Assembly: GCA_944327195.1 (NCBI GenBank)
Contig: CALVGV010000003.1
Location: 1 to 64,000, forward strand
Direction of reading: 5' to 3'
DNA: 64,000 nt
DNA from: an uncultured Limosilactobacillus sp.
GTDB lineage: Bacteria > Bacillota > Bacilli > Lactobacillales > Lactobacillaceae
The notes below the pieces were generated by a model. That model did no database searches, was not told the origin of the DNA, and saw only the letters and a list, made by a program, of their open reading frames with translations. Both the position numbers and the translations under genes were made by a program. The stretch's first letter is position 1, and the number at the start of each line of letters is the position of its first letter. Shown one piece after another: positions 51,409-62,118 of this stretch.

Positions 51409-52254
51409 GTGAAACAAGTGGCAGTTTTTTCGGATGTGCACGGCAACGCCACCGCCTTTCGGGCGATGGTCGCAGACGCAAAGAAGCAGGGGGCCGACGA
51501 GTACTGGTTTTTGGGCGACCTCTTGATGCCCGGCCCGGGGGTGGCAGAAGTCTGGCAGCTCCTGCAGGAACTGGCGCCGACTAAGCTGGTCCGCGGCAAC
51601 TGGGACGACCTGGTGATCCACGGTGCCCGCGGCGAGATTGACCTGGCAAAGCCGTCCCACGTCTACTTCGCCCGCCTGGCCCAGTACGTGGCCGGCCACC
51701 TGCCGGCTGGGGCGGTCGACCAGATGGCCGCCTGGCCGCTGACCGCCCGGGCAACCAGCGGGGAACTGACGATCAATCTCGCCCACAACCTGCCCAACCT
51801 AAACATGGGCCAGGCCCTCTTCCCGACCAATTCGAGCAAGAACTTCGACCAGCTCTTTGCTAAGAAGGCCGAGGTGGCGATCTACGCCCATGTTCATCAC
51901 CAGCTTTTGCGCTACGGGTCCGACGAGCGGATCGTCCTCAACCCGGGCTCGGTTGGCGAACCCTTCAACGGCCAGGCCAAGCTCCAGGCCGACTGGCGGG
52001 CCCAGTACCTACTCTTGACCCTCGATCAGCAGGGACTCGGCGGGATGAACTTCCGCCACGTCGCCTACGACCGCACGGCCGAGGAGCGGGCCGCCCGCGC
52101 CGCCGACCTGCCCTACCTGGAGGTCTACCTCCGTCACCTCAAGACCGGCCGGGTTTACACCCACGACCAGGACTACCTGGCCGAATTCAACCAGCGCTTT
52201 GGCTACGCGGCCGATTACGCCGCCTATCGGGACCGACTGAAAGTGGGGAAATAA
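51409..52254 (+). CDS. calcineurin-like metallophosphoesterase (YfcE/YmdB-like fold)
   Basis: 281 residues. Metal-site motifs in order: FSDVHGN (7-13), FLGDLLMPGPG, GNWDD (usual GNHD/GNCD), and YAHVHHQ near residue 165. This is the cytoplasmic two-metal phosphoesterase family that acts on small phosphodiesters or phosphoproteins. The C-terminal 60 residues (YLEVYLRHLKTGRVYTHDQ) are an extension often seen in lactobacillal members. GTG start with GGAGGG six bases upstream. Substrate unknown. Confidence 0.88.
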   Translation: MKQVAVFSDVHGNATAFRAMVADAKKQGADEYWFLGDLLMPGPGVAEVWQLLQELAPTKLVRGNWDDLVIHGARGEIDLAKPSHVYFARLAQYVAGHLPAGAVDQMAAWPLTARATSGELTINLAHNLPNLNMGQALFPTNSSKNFDQLFAKKAEVAIYAHVHHQLLRYGSDERIVLNPGSVGEPFNGQAKLQADWRAQYLLLTLDQQGLGGMNFRHVAYDRTAEERAARAADLPYLEVYLRHLKTGRVYTHDQDYLAEFNQRFGYAADYAAYRDRLKVGK

Positions 52255-52331
52255 GGCGAAAATTCTTGCAAAAGGCGACGAAAAAGTGAAGAATTAGGGG
52301 AGAAAACGCACGAAAGAAGTTGATAATCGTG

Positions 52332-53624
52332 ATGACCTCCCTCGGTGAGCGCTTCGCCCGCCAACGCCAGCGGGTCTTTGTCCGGGCCCTGGGCCAAACA
52401 ATGGGCCTCCTCTTTCCCTTTGCCCTGGTGGGGGCAATTTGTCAGTTGGTGGTCCACAGCCTCCTCAACCCGGATGGCTTCCTGTACGCGGTTGGCTACC
52501 TCGACTACTGGCTGAGTGATGCCGCCCTCACCACCCTCGCCGGCGCGGTGGCCGCCCTCAAGGGGGTGACCCTCGGGGCGATGGGCCTCTACGCCGCCTA
52601 CGCGATGGGCAAGTATACCGCCCGAAGCTACCGGCGCGACGACCAGCTGGCCGGCCTCACCGCCCTGGCGGCGACCCTGCTCTTGTCCTACCGGCTGGGC
52701 AAGGGCGGCGGGGGCAACTTTTCCTGGCTCTACATTTCCTACGGTAACCTCCTCTTGGCCCTGCTGGTGGGCTACCTGACCGGATTGGCCTTCCGCTGGC
52801 TCGGCCAGCCGGGGCGGCCGCAAGCCGAGCCGGCTGCCACCGGCCGCTCCACCCGCCTGGCCGGTGACCTGCTGCCGGTGTGCCTGGTCCTGCTTTTGGG
52901 GCTGATCGGCGACGTTGCCCTCAACCTGGCGGCCTACTTTAGCCTCTTTTCCCAGCTGACCGCCGGCCTGCAAAGCCTCGGCGGCGGGGATGTTCCGGTC
53001 TGGCTCAAACTGGTGGTGATTTTGGTGACCAGCCTGCTGAACTGGTTGGGGGTCAGCGGCCCCGAGGCCCTCGGCCAGCTCGACCTCGATGGCGGCCAGG
53101 CGGTCAGCGACCTCAGCACCCTGCTGACCCACGGCAGCCACGCCCAGCTGCCCTATCCCTACTTGGTCTCGACCCTCCAGCACTCCTTTGCCAACTTCGG
53201 CGGTCCCAGCCTGACCCTGGCCCTCCTGATCGCTCTGGTGATCGTCATGCGCCAGGACCACTACCAGCGCCTGGCCCGCCTCAACCTGGTGCCGGCCCTC
53301 TTCAACAGCGACGCCGGGCTGATGGTCGGTCTGCCGGTAATCCTGAACCCGCTCTTCTTGCTCCCGGTTATCTTCCTGCCCTTCGTCAACCTGGCGTTGG
53401 CCTGCGGGGCGATTGCCCTCCACCTCTTCCCGACGCCGGTCTACCCGGTACCAACCGGGACCCCGGGAATCCTGACCGCCTTTTACGGGACCAACGGCAA
53501 CTGGGTGGCGCTGGCCTTCACCCTCGGCCTGCTGGCAATCGACGTCGTCGGCTACCTGCCCTTCGTCAAGCTGGCCTGCCGGCTGAATCACGCAAGTGGG
53601 GAGGTGACCAGCGATGAAAACTAG
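52332..53624 (+). CDS. orphan PTS IIC-like membrane protein (lactose/cellobiose type)
   Basis: About 430 residues with roughly ten membrane helices. The C-terminal half has the cellobiose-type IIC pattern: ANFGGPSLTLALLIAL followed by PALFN and GLPVILNPLFLLPVIFLPFVN. The substrate loop is altered: the usual NINEPIIFGLP reads NSDAGLMVGLP, so the conserved Glu-Pro is gone. No IIA, IIB or sugar hydrolase gene is nearby. It may be a non-PTS transporter or channel that grew out of IIC. Start chosen at ATG 52332; GTG 52329 is possible. The next gene overlaps its end by 11 bases. Confidence 0.72.
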   Translation: MTSLGERFARQRQRVFVRALGQTMGLLFPFALVGAICQLVVHSLLNPDGFLYAVGYLDYWLSDAALTTLAGAVAALKGVTLGAMGLYAAYAMGKYTARSYRRDDQLAGLTALAATLLLSYRLGKGGGGNFSWLYISYGNLLLALLVGYLTGLAFRWLGQPGRPQAEPAATGRSTRLAGDLLPVCLVLLLGLIGDVALNLAAYFSLFSQLTAGLQSLGGGDVPVWLKLVVILVTSLLNWLGVSGPEALGQLDLDGGQAVSDLSTLLTHGSHAQLPYPYLVSTLQHSFANFGGPSLTLALLIALVIVMRQDHYQRLARLNLVPALFNSDAGLMVGLPVILNPLFLLPVIFLPFVNLALACGAIALHLFPTPVYPVPTGTPGILTAFYGTNGNWVALAFTLGLLAIDVVGYLPFVKLACRLNHASGEVTSDEN

Positions 53625-54498
53625 GCGCTTCTCCCTCGTTCCCCAGCAACGGCGGACCCTGCGGGCGATCGTCTTTCTGGTGATCCTCCTGGTGGCCCTG
53701 GCGATCCCGGCCTACTGGCAGATGCACTCGGCCAACCGCGACCTGGCGGCCCGCCACCGGTCGAAGCTGTCGCCGGTGATCATGATTCCGGGCTCCTCGG
53801 CCACCAAGGAGCGCTTCAACCGCCTGGTCAACCTCCTCAACCAGGACACCGACCGCAAGCACAGCCTCCTCAAGGTCGAGGTTTACAACAGCGGCAAGAT
53901 CACCTACGAGGGGAAGATCGAAAAGAACGACCGCGAGCCCTTCATCGTGGTTGGCTTTCAAAACAACCACGACGGCTACGCCAACATCAAGAAGCAGGCG
54001 AAGATGTTCAACCAGGCCTTTGATCAGTTGAGCGAGCAGTACAAGTTCAACAACTTCAAGGCCTTCGGGCACTCCAACGGCGGCCTGATCTGGACGCGCT
54101 GGCTGGAGACCTACTACGCCGACTACTCGGATACGATCACGATCAAGGCCCTGATGACGGTCGCCTCGCCCTTTAACTTCGCCGAGAGCTCGACCAAGCA
54201 TAAGACCCAGATGTTTAGCGACTTCGTCAAGCACCGCAAGCGGATCCCGGCCAGCCTGAACGTGATTGCCGTCGTCGGCAACGAGGACTCCTACACCTCC
54301 GACGGCCTGGTGCCGGCCAACTCGGTCCTGGCCGGCAAGTACATCTACCAAAAGCGAGTCAAGCACTACACCTCGATGACGGTTACCGGCGAGCAGGCCC
54401 AGCACTCTAACCTGCCGCAGAACCGGCAGATCGTCAAGCTGATTGAGGAGTACCTGCTGGAATCTAACGCCCAGGGCCCGGGCCGGGGCCAAAACTAA
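53614..54498 (+). CDS. membrane-anchored alpha/beta hydrolase (DUF915)
   Basis: 294 residues. Basic N-terminus and one hydrophobic helix (about 17-35) act as signal anchor, so the enzyme faces outward. Alpha/beta-hydrolase fold with oxyanion strand PVIMIPGSSAT, nucleophile elbow GHSNGG (Ser154), and C-terminal catalytic His near QHSNLPQN. DUF915 proteins are esterase/lipase-like and common in lactobacilli. It overlaps the IIC-like gene by 11 bases; AGTGGGGAGGTG lies before its ATG. Co-expression with a membrane transporter suggests linked processing and uptake, but no substrate is known. Confidence 0.88.
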   Translation: MKTRRFSLVPQQRRTLRAIVFLVILLVALAIPAYWQMHSANRDLAARHRSKLSPVIMIPGSSATKERFNRLVNLLNQDTDRKHSLLKVEVYNSGKITYEGKIEKNDREPFIVVGFQNNHDGYANIKKQAKMFNQAFDQLSEQYKFNNFKAFGHSNGGLIWTRWLETYYADYSDTITIKALMTVASPFNFAESSTKHKTQMFSDFVKHRKRIPASLNVIAVVGNEDSYTSDGLVPANSVLAGKYIYQKRVKHYTSMTVTGEQAQHSNLPQNRQIVKLIEEYLLESNAQGPGRGQN

Positions 54499-54544
54499 AA
54501 GGGAGCGGCAAGCAACCATGTCAGTTGCCTGCCGCTCCCTTTTG
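54496..54544. terminator. bidirectional terminator
   Basis: AAAAGGGAGCGGCA.GCAAC pairs with GTTGC.TGCCGCTCCCTTTT; between converging DUF915 and pepD genes. Confidence 0.88.
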
Positions 54545-54557
54545 GTGTTCGGGGTTA

Positions 54558-55976
54558 TTACAGGTTCTCGTCGGTCTTGAAGTTGAGCGGCGAGTAGTCG
54601 GTCATCTTTTCAATCAAAGTCAGGCTCAGCTCCTTGTAGGCGGTGAGCACGTCGGTGGCGAAGTTCATCGACTGGCGGGTCAGGTAGGCGGCCTGCTGGT
54701 CTCCCTTTAGCGCGGCACTGGCCTGGTCGGCCTGCTTGACCATCGCCAGCGCCTTGATCCGCAGCTCCTTTTGCAGGTCGGCGAGCAGGGGGAAGAAGTC
54801 GTGGTAGTGACTGTCAACCAAGACCCCGGCGTGCTTGAAGATCCAGTAGGCGGCGTTTAGCTGGACCGGCAGCTTGCCGCGCTTGTACGGAGCCGGGACG
54901 TCGCTTGCCTTGGCAAAGAAGGGCACGAAGCTACTTTCCGCCGCCACCCCCATTGAGAGCCAGTGGATGGCGTTGCCGTTGGGGCGGGCGGTTTGAAGGA
55001 CGTGGGATTCCTGGGTCTTGGCCAGGCTGATCGGCCGGTAGCGGTGGCGGTCGGTTGCCGCCCCCTGGCCAACCGGGTCAAAGGCGGTTCCCTGGTAGTG
55101 GCTGGCCAGGTAGTCCTGGGCGTCGAGGATCGAGAGCTTCCCTTCCGGCTTCATCAAGAAGGGCAGGTCCTGACTTTCCGGCGTCTCTAAGACGGCTGCC
55201 TTTGGCGAGAAGCACTGGTGACCATCCCAGACCCGCGGGGTCGAGTAGATGGCGTCGGCCCGGGTCTGGGTGCCGAAGATCTGGCGGAAGTTGAAGCCGG
55301 TCGGGTTCGGGTTGAGCTGGTTGTCCTCAACGAAGGCTTGCAGCTGCGGGTGGGAGAGAAAGTTTTCCGGATCATTAAAGTCGACCTCCTGGATGGCCAG
55401 CTGGTTGCCGACCACCGCGTAGCAGTCGTCCGGGATCCGCTGGGCCACCCAGTAGTGGCCGGCGCCGGACTCAAAGTACCAGGCCTCCTGGTCGTCGGCG
55501 AAGAGGACCCCGTTGGTCTCGCCGGTCCCGTGCTCGGCGATCAGCTGGCCGAGCCGCTGCACCCCCTCGCGCGCGCTCTTGACGAAGGGAAGGACAACGG
55601 TCACCATCGCCTCCTCGTTGAGGCTGCCCTTTTCCACCAGCGGGTCGCAGGCCAGCACCCGTTCGTTGCAGTAGGCGCTCTCGGTGGCGCTCATTGCCAC
55701 GTTGTACTCGTTGATCCCGCCCTCCTCGAAGAGGCCGTAGCGGTCGGTCCATTCCGGGGTGGCGGTGTACTTGAAGCTAGTTTGCGGCAACTGGAGTTCG
55801 AGGCCGGTTTCCTTGGAGCGGAAGCGGCCGCCAACTTCGCCGCGCTGGTGGACCACCAGCCGCTTGGGCCAGGCCGGCTTGGCGTCCTCGTTGCGGCCGA
55901 TCATGATCGAGCCGTCGAGGCTGGCTCCCTTGCCGATCAAAATGCTGGTACAGGCCGAAAGTTTTTTGCTTACCAT
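54558..55976 (-). CDS. pepD: C69-family dipeptidase PepD
   Basis: 472 residues from ATG 55974-55976, with AGGAGGG upstream. PepD is an N-terminal nucleophile hydrolase: Cys9 in SACTSILIGKGASLDGS would become the active N-terminus after self-cleavage. Further family segments are GRNEDAKPAW, YNVAMSATESAY and GINEYN. It cleaves dipeptides in the cytoplasm, feeding amino acids to a bacterium that takes up peptides. Length is normal. Single gene with terminator. Confidence 0.93.
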   Translation of the reverse strand: MVSKKLSACTSILIGKGASLDGSIMIGRNEDAKPAWPKRLVVHQRGEVGGRFRSKETGLELQLPQTSFKYTATPEWTDRYGLFEEGGINEYNVAMSATESAYCNERVLACDPLVEKGSLNEEAMVTVVLPFVKSAREGVQRLGQLIAEHGTGETNGVLFADDQEAWYFESGAGHYWVAQRIPDDCYAVVGNQLAIQEVDFNDPENFLSHPQLQAFVEDNQLNPNPTGFNFRQIFGTQTRADAIYSTPRVWDGHQCFSPKAAVLETPESQDLPFLMKPEGKLSILDAQDYLASHYQGTAFDPVGQGAATDRHRYRPISLAKTQESHVLQTARPNGNAIHWLSMGVAAESSFVPFFAKASDVPAPYKRGKLPVQLNAAYWIFKHAGVLVDSHYHDFFPLLADLQKELRIKALAMVKQADQASAALKGDQQAAYLTRQSMNFATDVLTAYKELSLTLIEKMTDYSPLNFKTDENL

Positions 55977-56174
55977 AATGGTATCCCTCCTGAAAGTGGT
56001 ATCCCTTTTCTTCCATTTTACCATTTTTCTAATTTGTGGCGGGGGCCAAACTTCGCATTTTCTTCAAATTTAGCCTTTTTTTCTCCCCGGGGCAGAAAAA
56101 AGGGGCCGAAGGGGGTGCATTTTGCCAATAAATCCGCTATCCTAGTCGGTGATTTAATAAAAGGGGGAAGGAAA

Positions 56175-58010
56175 ATGACCCAACTCTCAATGTTCATTGT
56201 CATGCTCGCGGCCCTCGTGATTCCAATCATGATGGCCCGTTTCAAGATTACCGGGGTGCCGACGGCGGTTGCCGAAATCGTTGTCGGCATCATCATCGGG
56301 AAATCCGGTTTCAACCTGGTGCAAACCACCTCCACCCTGACCCTCTTGTCAGACCTTGGGGTGATTTTGCTGATGTTCCTCTCCGGGATGGAGATCGACT
56401 TCAGCCTCTTCAAGAGCCGGCCGGCCGCGGACGGTGAGGAGCAGCAGGCCTCGCCGGTCCAGTTGGCCTCCTGGGCCTTCGGGGGCGTCGTGTTGGTGGC
56501 CGCCGGCCTGGCCCTCCTGCTGAAGGCCACCGGCCTCTTCACCGATCCCTTCCTAGCGACGATCCTCTTTTCGACCGTCGCCCTCGGGGTGGTGATCGCC
56601 ACCCTGAAGGAGAAGGAAATCCTCAGCAAGCCGATGGGGCAAACGATCCTCCTGACGGCCGTCCTCGGCGAAATCGTGCCGATGTTTGGCCTGACCGTTT
56701 ACGCCTCGATCAACGGGGGCAACGCCGGCCAGCTCTGGCTCCTGGTCCTGCTCTTCTTGGCGGCCCTGCTCTTGCTCTACCGCTTCAAGCGGCCCTTCAT
56801 CTGGTTTAACAAGATCACCAAGGCGACCACCCAGCTCGACATCCGGCTGGCCTTCTTTCTGATCTTCACCCTGGTGATCATCGCCGAACAGGTCGGCGCC
56901 GAAACGATCCTCGGTGGCTTCCTGGCCGGGATGGTGATGAAGCTGCTGGAGCCGCACGAGTCAACCGCCGACAAGCTGACCTCGATTGGCTACGGCTTCT
57001 TCATCCCGATCTTCTTCATCATGACCGGGGTCAAGCTCAACCTGCGCGAGCTCTTCACCAAGCCGAGCGCCCTGATCCTGATTCCGATCCTGGTGGCCTG
57101 CTTCTTCATTGCCAAGCTGGCCCCGGTCCTGGTCTACCGGCGGCGCTTCTCCGGGCGCAACGCCCTGGCCGGCGGGGTGCTAACGGCAACCACGATCACC
57201 CTCGTCCTGCCGTCCCTGCAGGTTGCCCGCAGCCTGGGAGTAATCTCGAGTAGCCAAAAGGACGCCTTCATCCTGGCGGCGGTCATCGTCTGCATCTGCG
57301 CGCCGATCGTCTTCAACTCGGTCTACAAGCTGTCCAAGGAAGACCTGATCAAGCAGCGGGTGGTCCTGATCGGGGCCAACGTGGTCACCGTGCCGATCGC
57401 CCAGCAGCTGTCCGCCCAGTGGTACGACATTCACCTGGTGACCAGCAAGAAGGAAAACTACGAGGCCTACAACAGTGAGGTCGAAAACCTGACCCTTCTG
57501 CCGGAGATCACCACCGACCACCTCCGCGAGGCCGGGCTACTGCGGGCCGACATCCTGGTGGCCTCCTACCTAAACGACGGCCAAAACGCCCGCTTCGCCA
57601 CCATGGCCAAGGAGGCCGGCATCAAGCGGGTGATTGCCTTTCAGACCGACCGGTCGGCAACCAGTGACCGGATGGAGCGGCTGACGGCGGCCGGGATTGA
57701 GGTCTTCAACCCCTACGCCGTGCAGGTCAGCTTCCTGCGGGCGCTGATCGAATCGCCGTCGGTCATGCGGATGCTGACCGATACCGAGGCCGGCCTCTAC
57801 GAAGTGCGGGTAACCAACCACCGCTTCACCGGCCGCCAGCTGATGGACCTGCCATTCATCGACAAGATCACCGTCAGCCGGATCCGCCGCCGCAACCACT
57901 GGATTACCCCGCACGGGTCGACGGTGCTGGAATACAACGACCGCCTGATCTTCACCGGGAAGCGGGCCGACGTGGCCGAAATCCGTCATCAGCTCCGCAA
58001 GCGCAATTAA
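56175..58010 (+). CDS. CPA2-family cation:proton antiporter with TrkA-type domains
   Basis: 611 residues. Residues 1-385 are a 12-helix Na+/H+ exchanger-type membrane domain (VPTAVAEIVVGIIIGKSGF, LGVILLMFLSGMEIDFSL, ETILGGFLAGMVMKLL). Residues about 395-525 are a TrkA-N-like Rossmann domain (VVLIGANVVTVPIAQQLS) and the last 80 a TrkA-C domain (FTGRQLMDLPF). This is the KefB/GerN-like layout: K+ or Na+ exchange for H+, gated by a nucleotide. ATG at 56175 has GGGGGAAGGAA upstream. The frame stays open far upstream over pepD in antisense, which is not coding. Confidence 0.92.
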   Translation: MTQLSMFIVMLAALVIPIMMARFKITGVPTAVAEIVVGIIIGKSGFNLVQTTSTLTLLSDLGVILLMFLSGMEIDFSLFKSRPAADGEEQQASPVQLASWAFGGVVLVAAGLALLLKATGLFTDPFLATILFSTVALGVVIATLKEKEILSKPMGQTILLTAVLGEIVPMFGLTVYASINGGNAGQLWLLVLLFLAALLLLYRFKRPFIWFNKITKATTQLDIRLAFFLIFTLVIIAEQVGAETILGGFLAGMVMKLLEPHESTADKLTSIGYGFFIPIFFIMTGVKLNLRELFTKPSALILIPILVACFFIAKLAPVLVYRRRFSGRNALAGGVLTATTITLVLPSLQVARSLGVISSSQKDAFILAAVIVCICAPIVFNSVYKLSKEDLIKQRVVLIGANVVTVPIAQQLSAQWYDIHLVTSKKENYEAYNSEVENLTLLPEITTDHLREAGLLRADILVASYLNDGQNARFATMAKEAGIKRVIAFQTDRSATSDRMERLTAAGIEVFNPYAVQVSFLRALIESPSVMRMLTDTEAGLYEVRVTNHRFTGRQLMDLPFIDKITVSRIRRRNHWITPHGSTVLEYNDRLIFTGKRADVAEIRHQLRKRN

Positions 58011-58039
58011 AGTTTGCGGCGCCGGCCGCCAGAATGTGA

Positions 58040-58045
58040 TATGAT
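58040..58045 (+). promoter_or_regulatory. extended -10 promoter of the tautomerase gene
   Basis: TGATATGAT (TGn plus TATGAT) 60 bases before the start codon; no clear -35. Confidence 0.45.
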
Positions 58046-58104
58046 GATACTAATCTAATCATGGGGACGCTTACGAGGCCCCGCAAGCTCAAGGAGGAAC
58101 GCTT

Positions 58105-59912
<1,808 letters not shown>

Positions 59913-59929
59913 GCCAATCAAATTTGAAC

Positions 59930-59967
59930 CAACCGCGAGCGTCGGGATCGGCGCCCGCGGTTTTTCT
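59930..59967 (+). terminator. intrinsic terminator after glpK
   Basis: AACCGCG pairs with CGCGGTT around a GC-rich loop, then five T. Confidence 0.8.
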
Positions 59968-60024
59968 TTGCCACTTCGGTGACTATCAGCGATTTACTTT
60001 AACTAAATTCAAAATAAAAACCCC

Positions 60025-60717
60025 CTAACCCTTCCGGTCAGCCAACCGCCGCCGCTCCCGAATGGCAACCTTGCGAAGCAGGATCAGAGCAATGATCACG
60101 ACCACCACCAGGGCGATCCGCTTGTAGGAACCGCGAATGATCGCGTCGCCCCCGAAGGCGTAGAGGAAGGAGGTCGGCAGCATGCCGATCATCACCATGG
60201 CCAGGTGCTGGCGCTTGGGGATCTTCAGCTGGACCGCCGAGTAGTTCACCAGAATGCTCGGGATCACCGGCACCATGTAGCCCAGGGTCAAGCCGACCTC
60301 GGGGTGGTCGCGCTTCATCAGCCGGTCGAGAATCCGGTTCTTCTTGAACTTGCGCGAAAAGTTCAGCCGGGTGATCAGGGCCGAGACGACGCAGTTGCCG
60401 AGGATGTTGCCAGCCCAGTTGAGGGCAAAGCCGATCCAGGGGCCGTAGCAGAGGCCGGCGAAGATGCAGATCACCGAGTTGGAGGCACCGGGGACGGCGT
60501 TGAGCAGGCCGACGATCAGTAGCAAGAAGAGCATGTCCCGCAGCCCGTGGGCCTGGACCATCGTGATCAGGCGGGCGCGGTTGGCGGTATTGTAGTGCAG
60601 CAGGAGCTGGATTTCCGGCCAGAAGTCGCGGACTAAGAGGACGAGCAGGCCGGCGGTGGCCAGGAGGGCGAGGACAATCAGGGGGAGCTTGGCAATTTTG
60701 TGCTTAGTGGTCGTCAT
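60025..60717 (-). CDS. TVP38/TMEM64-family membrane protein
   Basis: 230 residues with about six hydrophobic segments. The central SNARE-associated/DedA-like domain shows NAVPGASNSVICIFAGLCYGPWIGFALNWAG and the re-entrant-loop region YMVPVIPSILVNYSAV. Bacterial relatives are linked to lipid flipping and membrane stress; the function here is open. Its start lies 14 bases inside the DUF2075 gene upstream, so the two are translated from one transcript, an unusual pairing. Confidence 0.85.
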   Translation of the reverse strand: MTTTKHKIAKLPLIVLALLATAGLLVLLVRDFWPEIQLLLHYNTANRARLITMVQAHGLRDMLFLLLIVGLLNAVPGASNSVICIFAGLCYGPWIGFALNWAGNILGNCVVSALITRLNFSRKFKKNRILDRLMKRDHPEVGLTLGYMVPVIPSILVNYSAVQLKIPKRQHLAMVMIGMLPTSFLYAFGGDAIIRGSYKRIALVVVVIIALILLRKVAIRERRRLADRKG

Positions 60718-61951
60718 TTTCTTTCTCCAATTGACTGGTGTGGTAGAGCTGGGTGAGGGTGCGGCGAAGGAGGGGGTCGTGGGCGTAGAGGTAGGTGCCC
60801 TTCACCCCGCGCTTCACGATCACGTTGAGGGCGTTGCGGACCATTTGCCTCTTGAGGCGGTCGATTTCGGCCGGGTCGGTCAGGTCGGCCCGCCGCTTGA
60901 AGGCCTCGGTGTCGGTGTAGCGGCTGAGGTCAACCTCGAGCCGCCCGCTGGCCGGATCCTGGTAGAAGACCGGGCCGATGATGATCCCGGCATAGTTCAG
61001 GTCGAAGCCCTGGCAGGTGTAGATCGAGCCGACCTCGTTGATCGTTTCCGGCAACTCGGCCCAGGGGGTGGCGGTGAAGTTGTACTGGTCCCAGGGAAGC
61101 TTGAAGCGGCCCTCGGTGATGTAGTGCTTGCCGCCGTCGAGGATCGAGGGGTAGCCCGAGGTTGACAGCACCCGCGCCATGCCGCCCTGCTGGTTACGAC
61201 GGACGATCAGCTGGCGCATCTCCTCGGCGTCATCAAAGATCCGGAAGTCGTAGTCGGCCAAGTCAACCGATGGCAGGGGGGTAATCGTGCCGGCGGTGAA
61301 GGCGTTGAGCCAGTCGACCAGCGGTTGCGGGGCCTGCATCCGGAACTGGTGGGTCAGCTTGACCCACTGGCTGGGGTAGGGGGCCAGCAGCCGGGCCAGC
61401 CGTTCCCGGGTCCAGAGGCTCTTCATCCGCAGCACCTGGGCGAAGTCGACCACCAAAATCACCACGCTGGCGTGCTTGAGCAGCTCGGTCATCTGGTTGT
61501 CGTGGTAGAAGTTGTTGTAGTGGTCGGCCTTCGACAAGAGGAGGTGGGCCTCATCGACCACCACCACGTCGCGGTGGTCGCCGCTTTTATCGAGCTGGTT
61601 GATCAGGCTGGTTGGCCGCTGGAAGTCCTTCTTCAGGAGGTGGGCTTGGCCCCCGGCCAGCTCGCGGTAAACCTTTAAGACCTCGGGGTGGTTGACGGTG
61701 AACTGGTTCTTGGTCTGGTAGAGGGGGCTCTCCTTGGCCGTGCGGGCGGCCACCTGGAGGTCGTTGAAGAGGTGGGTCAAGACGACGCTCTTGCCGGTGC
61801 CGGCCTCACCCTCGACCACGAAGACGGCCGGCCCCTCCTCCTTGAGGTGGGCGGTGGTGAAGGCTAGGATCTGCTTGACCAAGGCGGCCTGGGCGGTGGT
61901 CAGCGGGAGGGTCGGGGCCAGGTGGTTAACGGCGTTGCTGCTGGGTTCCAT
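60704..61951 (-). CDS. DUF2075-family P-loop NTPase, helicase-like
   Basis: 415 residues from ATG 61949-61951 (GAAAGGAAG upstream). Walker A EGEAGTGKSVV lies near residue 48; Walker B VVVDEAHLLLSK near 135; later motifs include VKLTHQFRMQ (helicase motif-like) and VGSIYTCQGFDLNYAG, all characteristic of the DUF2075 superfamily 1-like group. It is probably a DNA- or RNA-acting ATPase; such genes are also found as parts of defence modules, but no nuclease partner is encoded next to it here. It is transcribed together with the TVP38 gene. Confidence 0.88.
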   Translation of the reverse strand: MEPSSNAVNHLAPTLPLTTAQAALVKQILAFTTAHLKEEGPAVFVVEGEAGTGKSVVLTHLFNDLQVAARTAKESPLYQTKNQFTVNHPEVLKVYRELAGGQAHLLKKDFQRPTSLINQLDKSGDHRDVVVVDEAHLLLSKADHYNNFYHDNQMTELLKHASVVILVVDFAQVLRMKSLWTRERLARLLAPYPSQWVKLTHQFRMQAPQPLVDWLNAFTAGTITPLPSVDLADYDFRIFDDAEEMRQLIVRRNQQGGMARVLSTSGYPSILDGGKHYITEGRFKLPWDQYNFTATPWAELPETINEVGSIYTCQGFDLNYAGIIIGPVFYQDPASGRLEVDLSRYTDTEAFKRRADLTDPAEIDRLKRQMVRNALNVIVKRGVKGTYLYAHDPLLRRTLTQLYHTSQLEKENDDH

Positions 61952-62018
61952 GAAACGTGCTTCCTTTCGCGGTAGTAGTTTTATCTTAGCACAAGCGGCG
62001 GGGAGCGGAAATCTTCCT

Positions 62019-62046
62019 TTTGGTTCCCTGGTCATTGGTGTAGAAT
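62019..62046 (+). promoter_or_regulatory. candidate promoter of the DXS-like gene
   Basis: TTTGGT, 16-base spacer and TAGAAT, 72 bases before the start. The leader holds ATTAC-GTTT-GTAAT (62058-62071), a short inverted repeat that may be an operator. Confidence 0.5.
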
Positions 62047-62118
62047 AGGAAGTGTTGATTACGTTTGTAATGTTTTGCGTGGAACGCGCAACGGTGAACT
62101 ATTAAAGGAGAAGTGTTC

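Noticed and set aside
55218..56174. Upstream extension of the antiporter frame giving a 930-residue protein
   Set aside because: The extension runs antisense through pepD; a strong ribosome site at 56162-56172 and the normal family N-terminus set the start at 56175.
60704..61951. Anti-phage defence island around the DUF2075 ATPase
   Set aside because: Neighbours are glpK, a TVP38 protein and a DXS-like enzyme; no nuclease, methylase, toxin or integrase is present.
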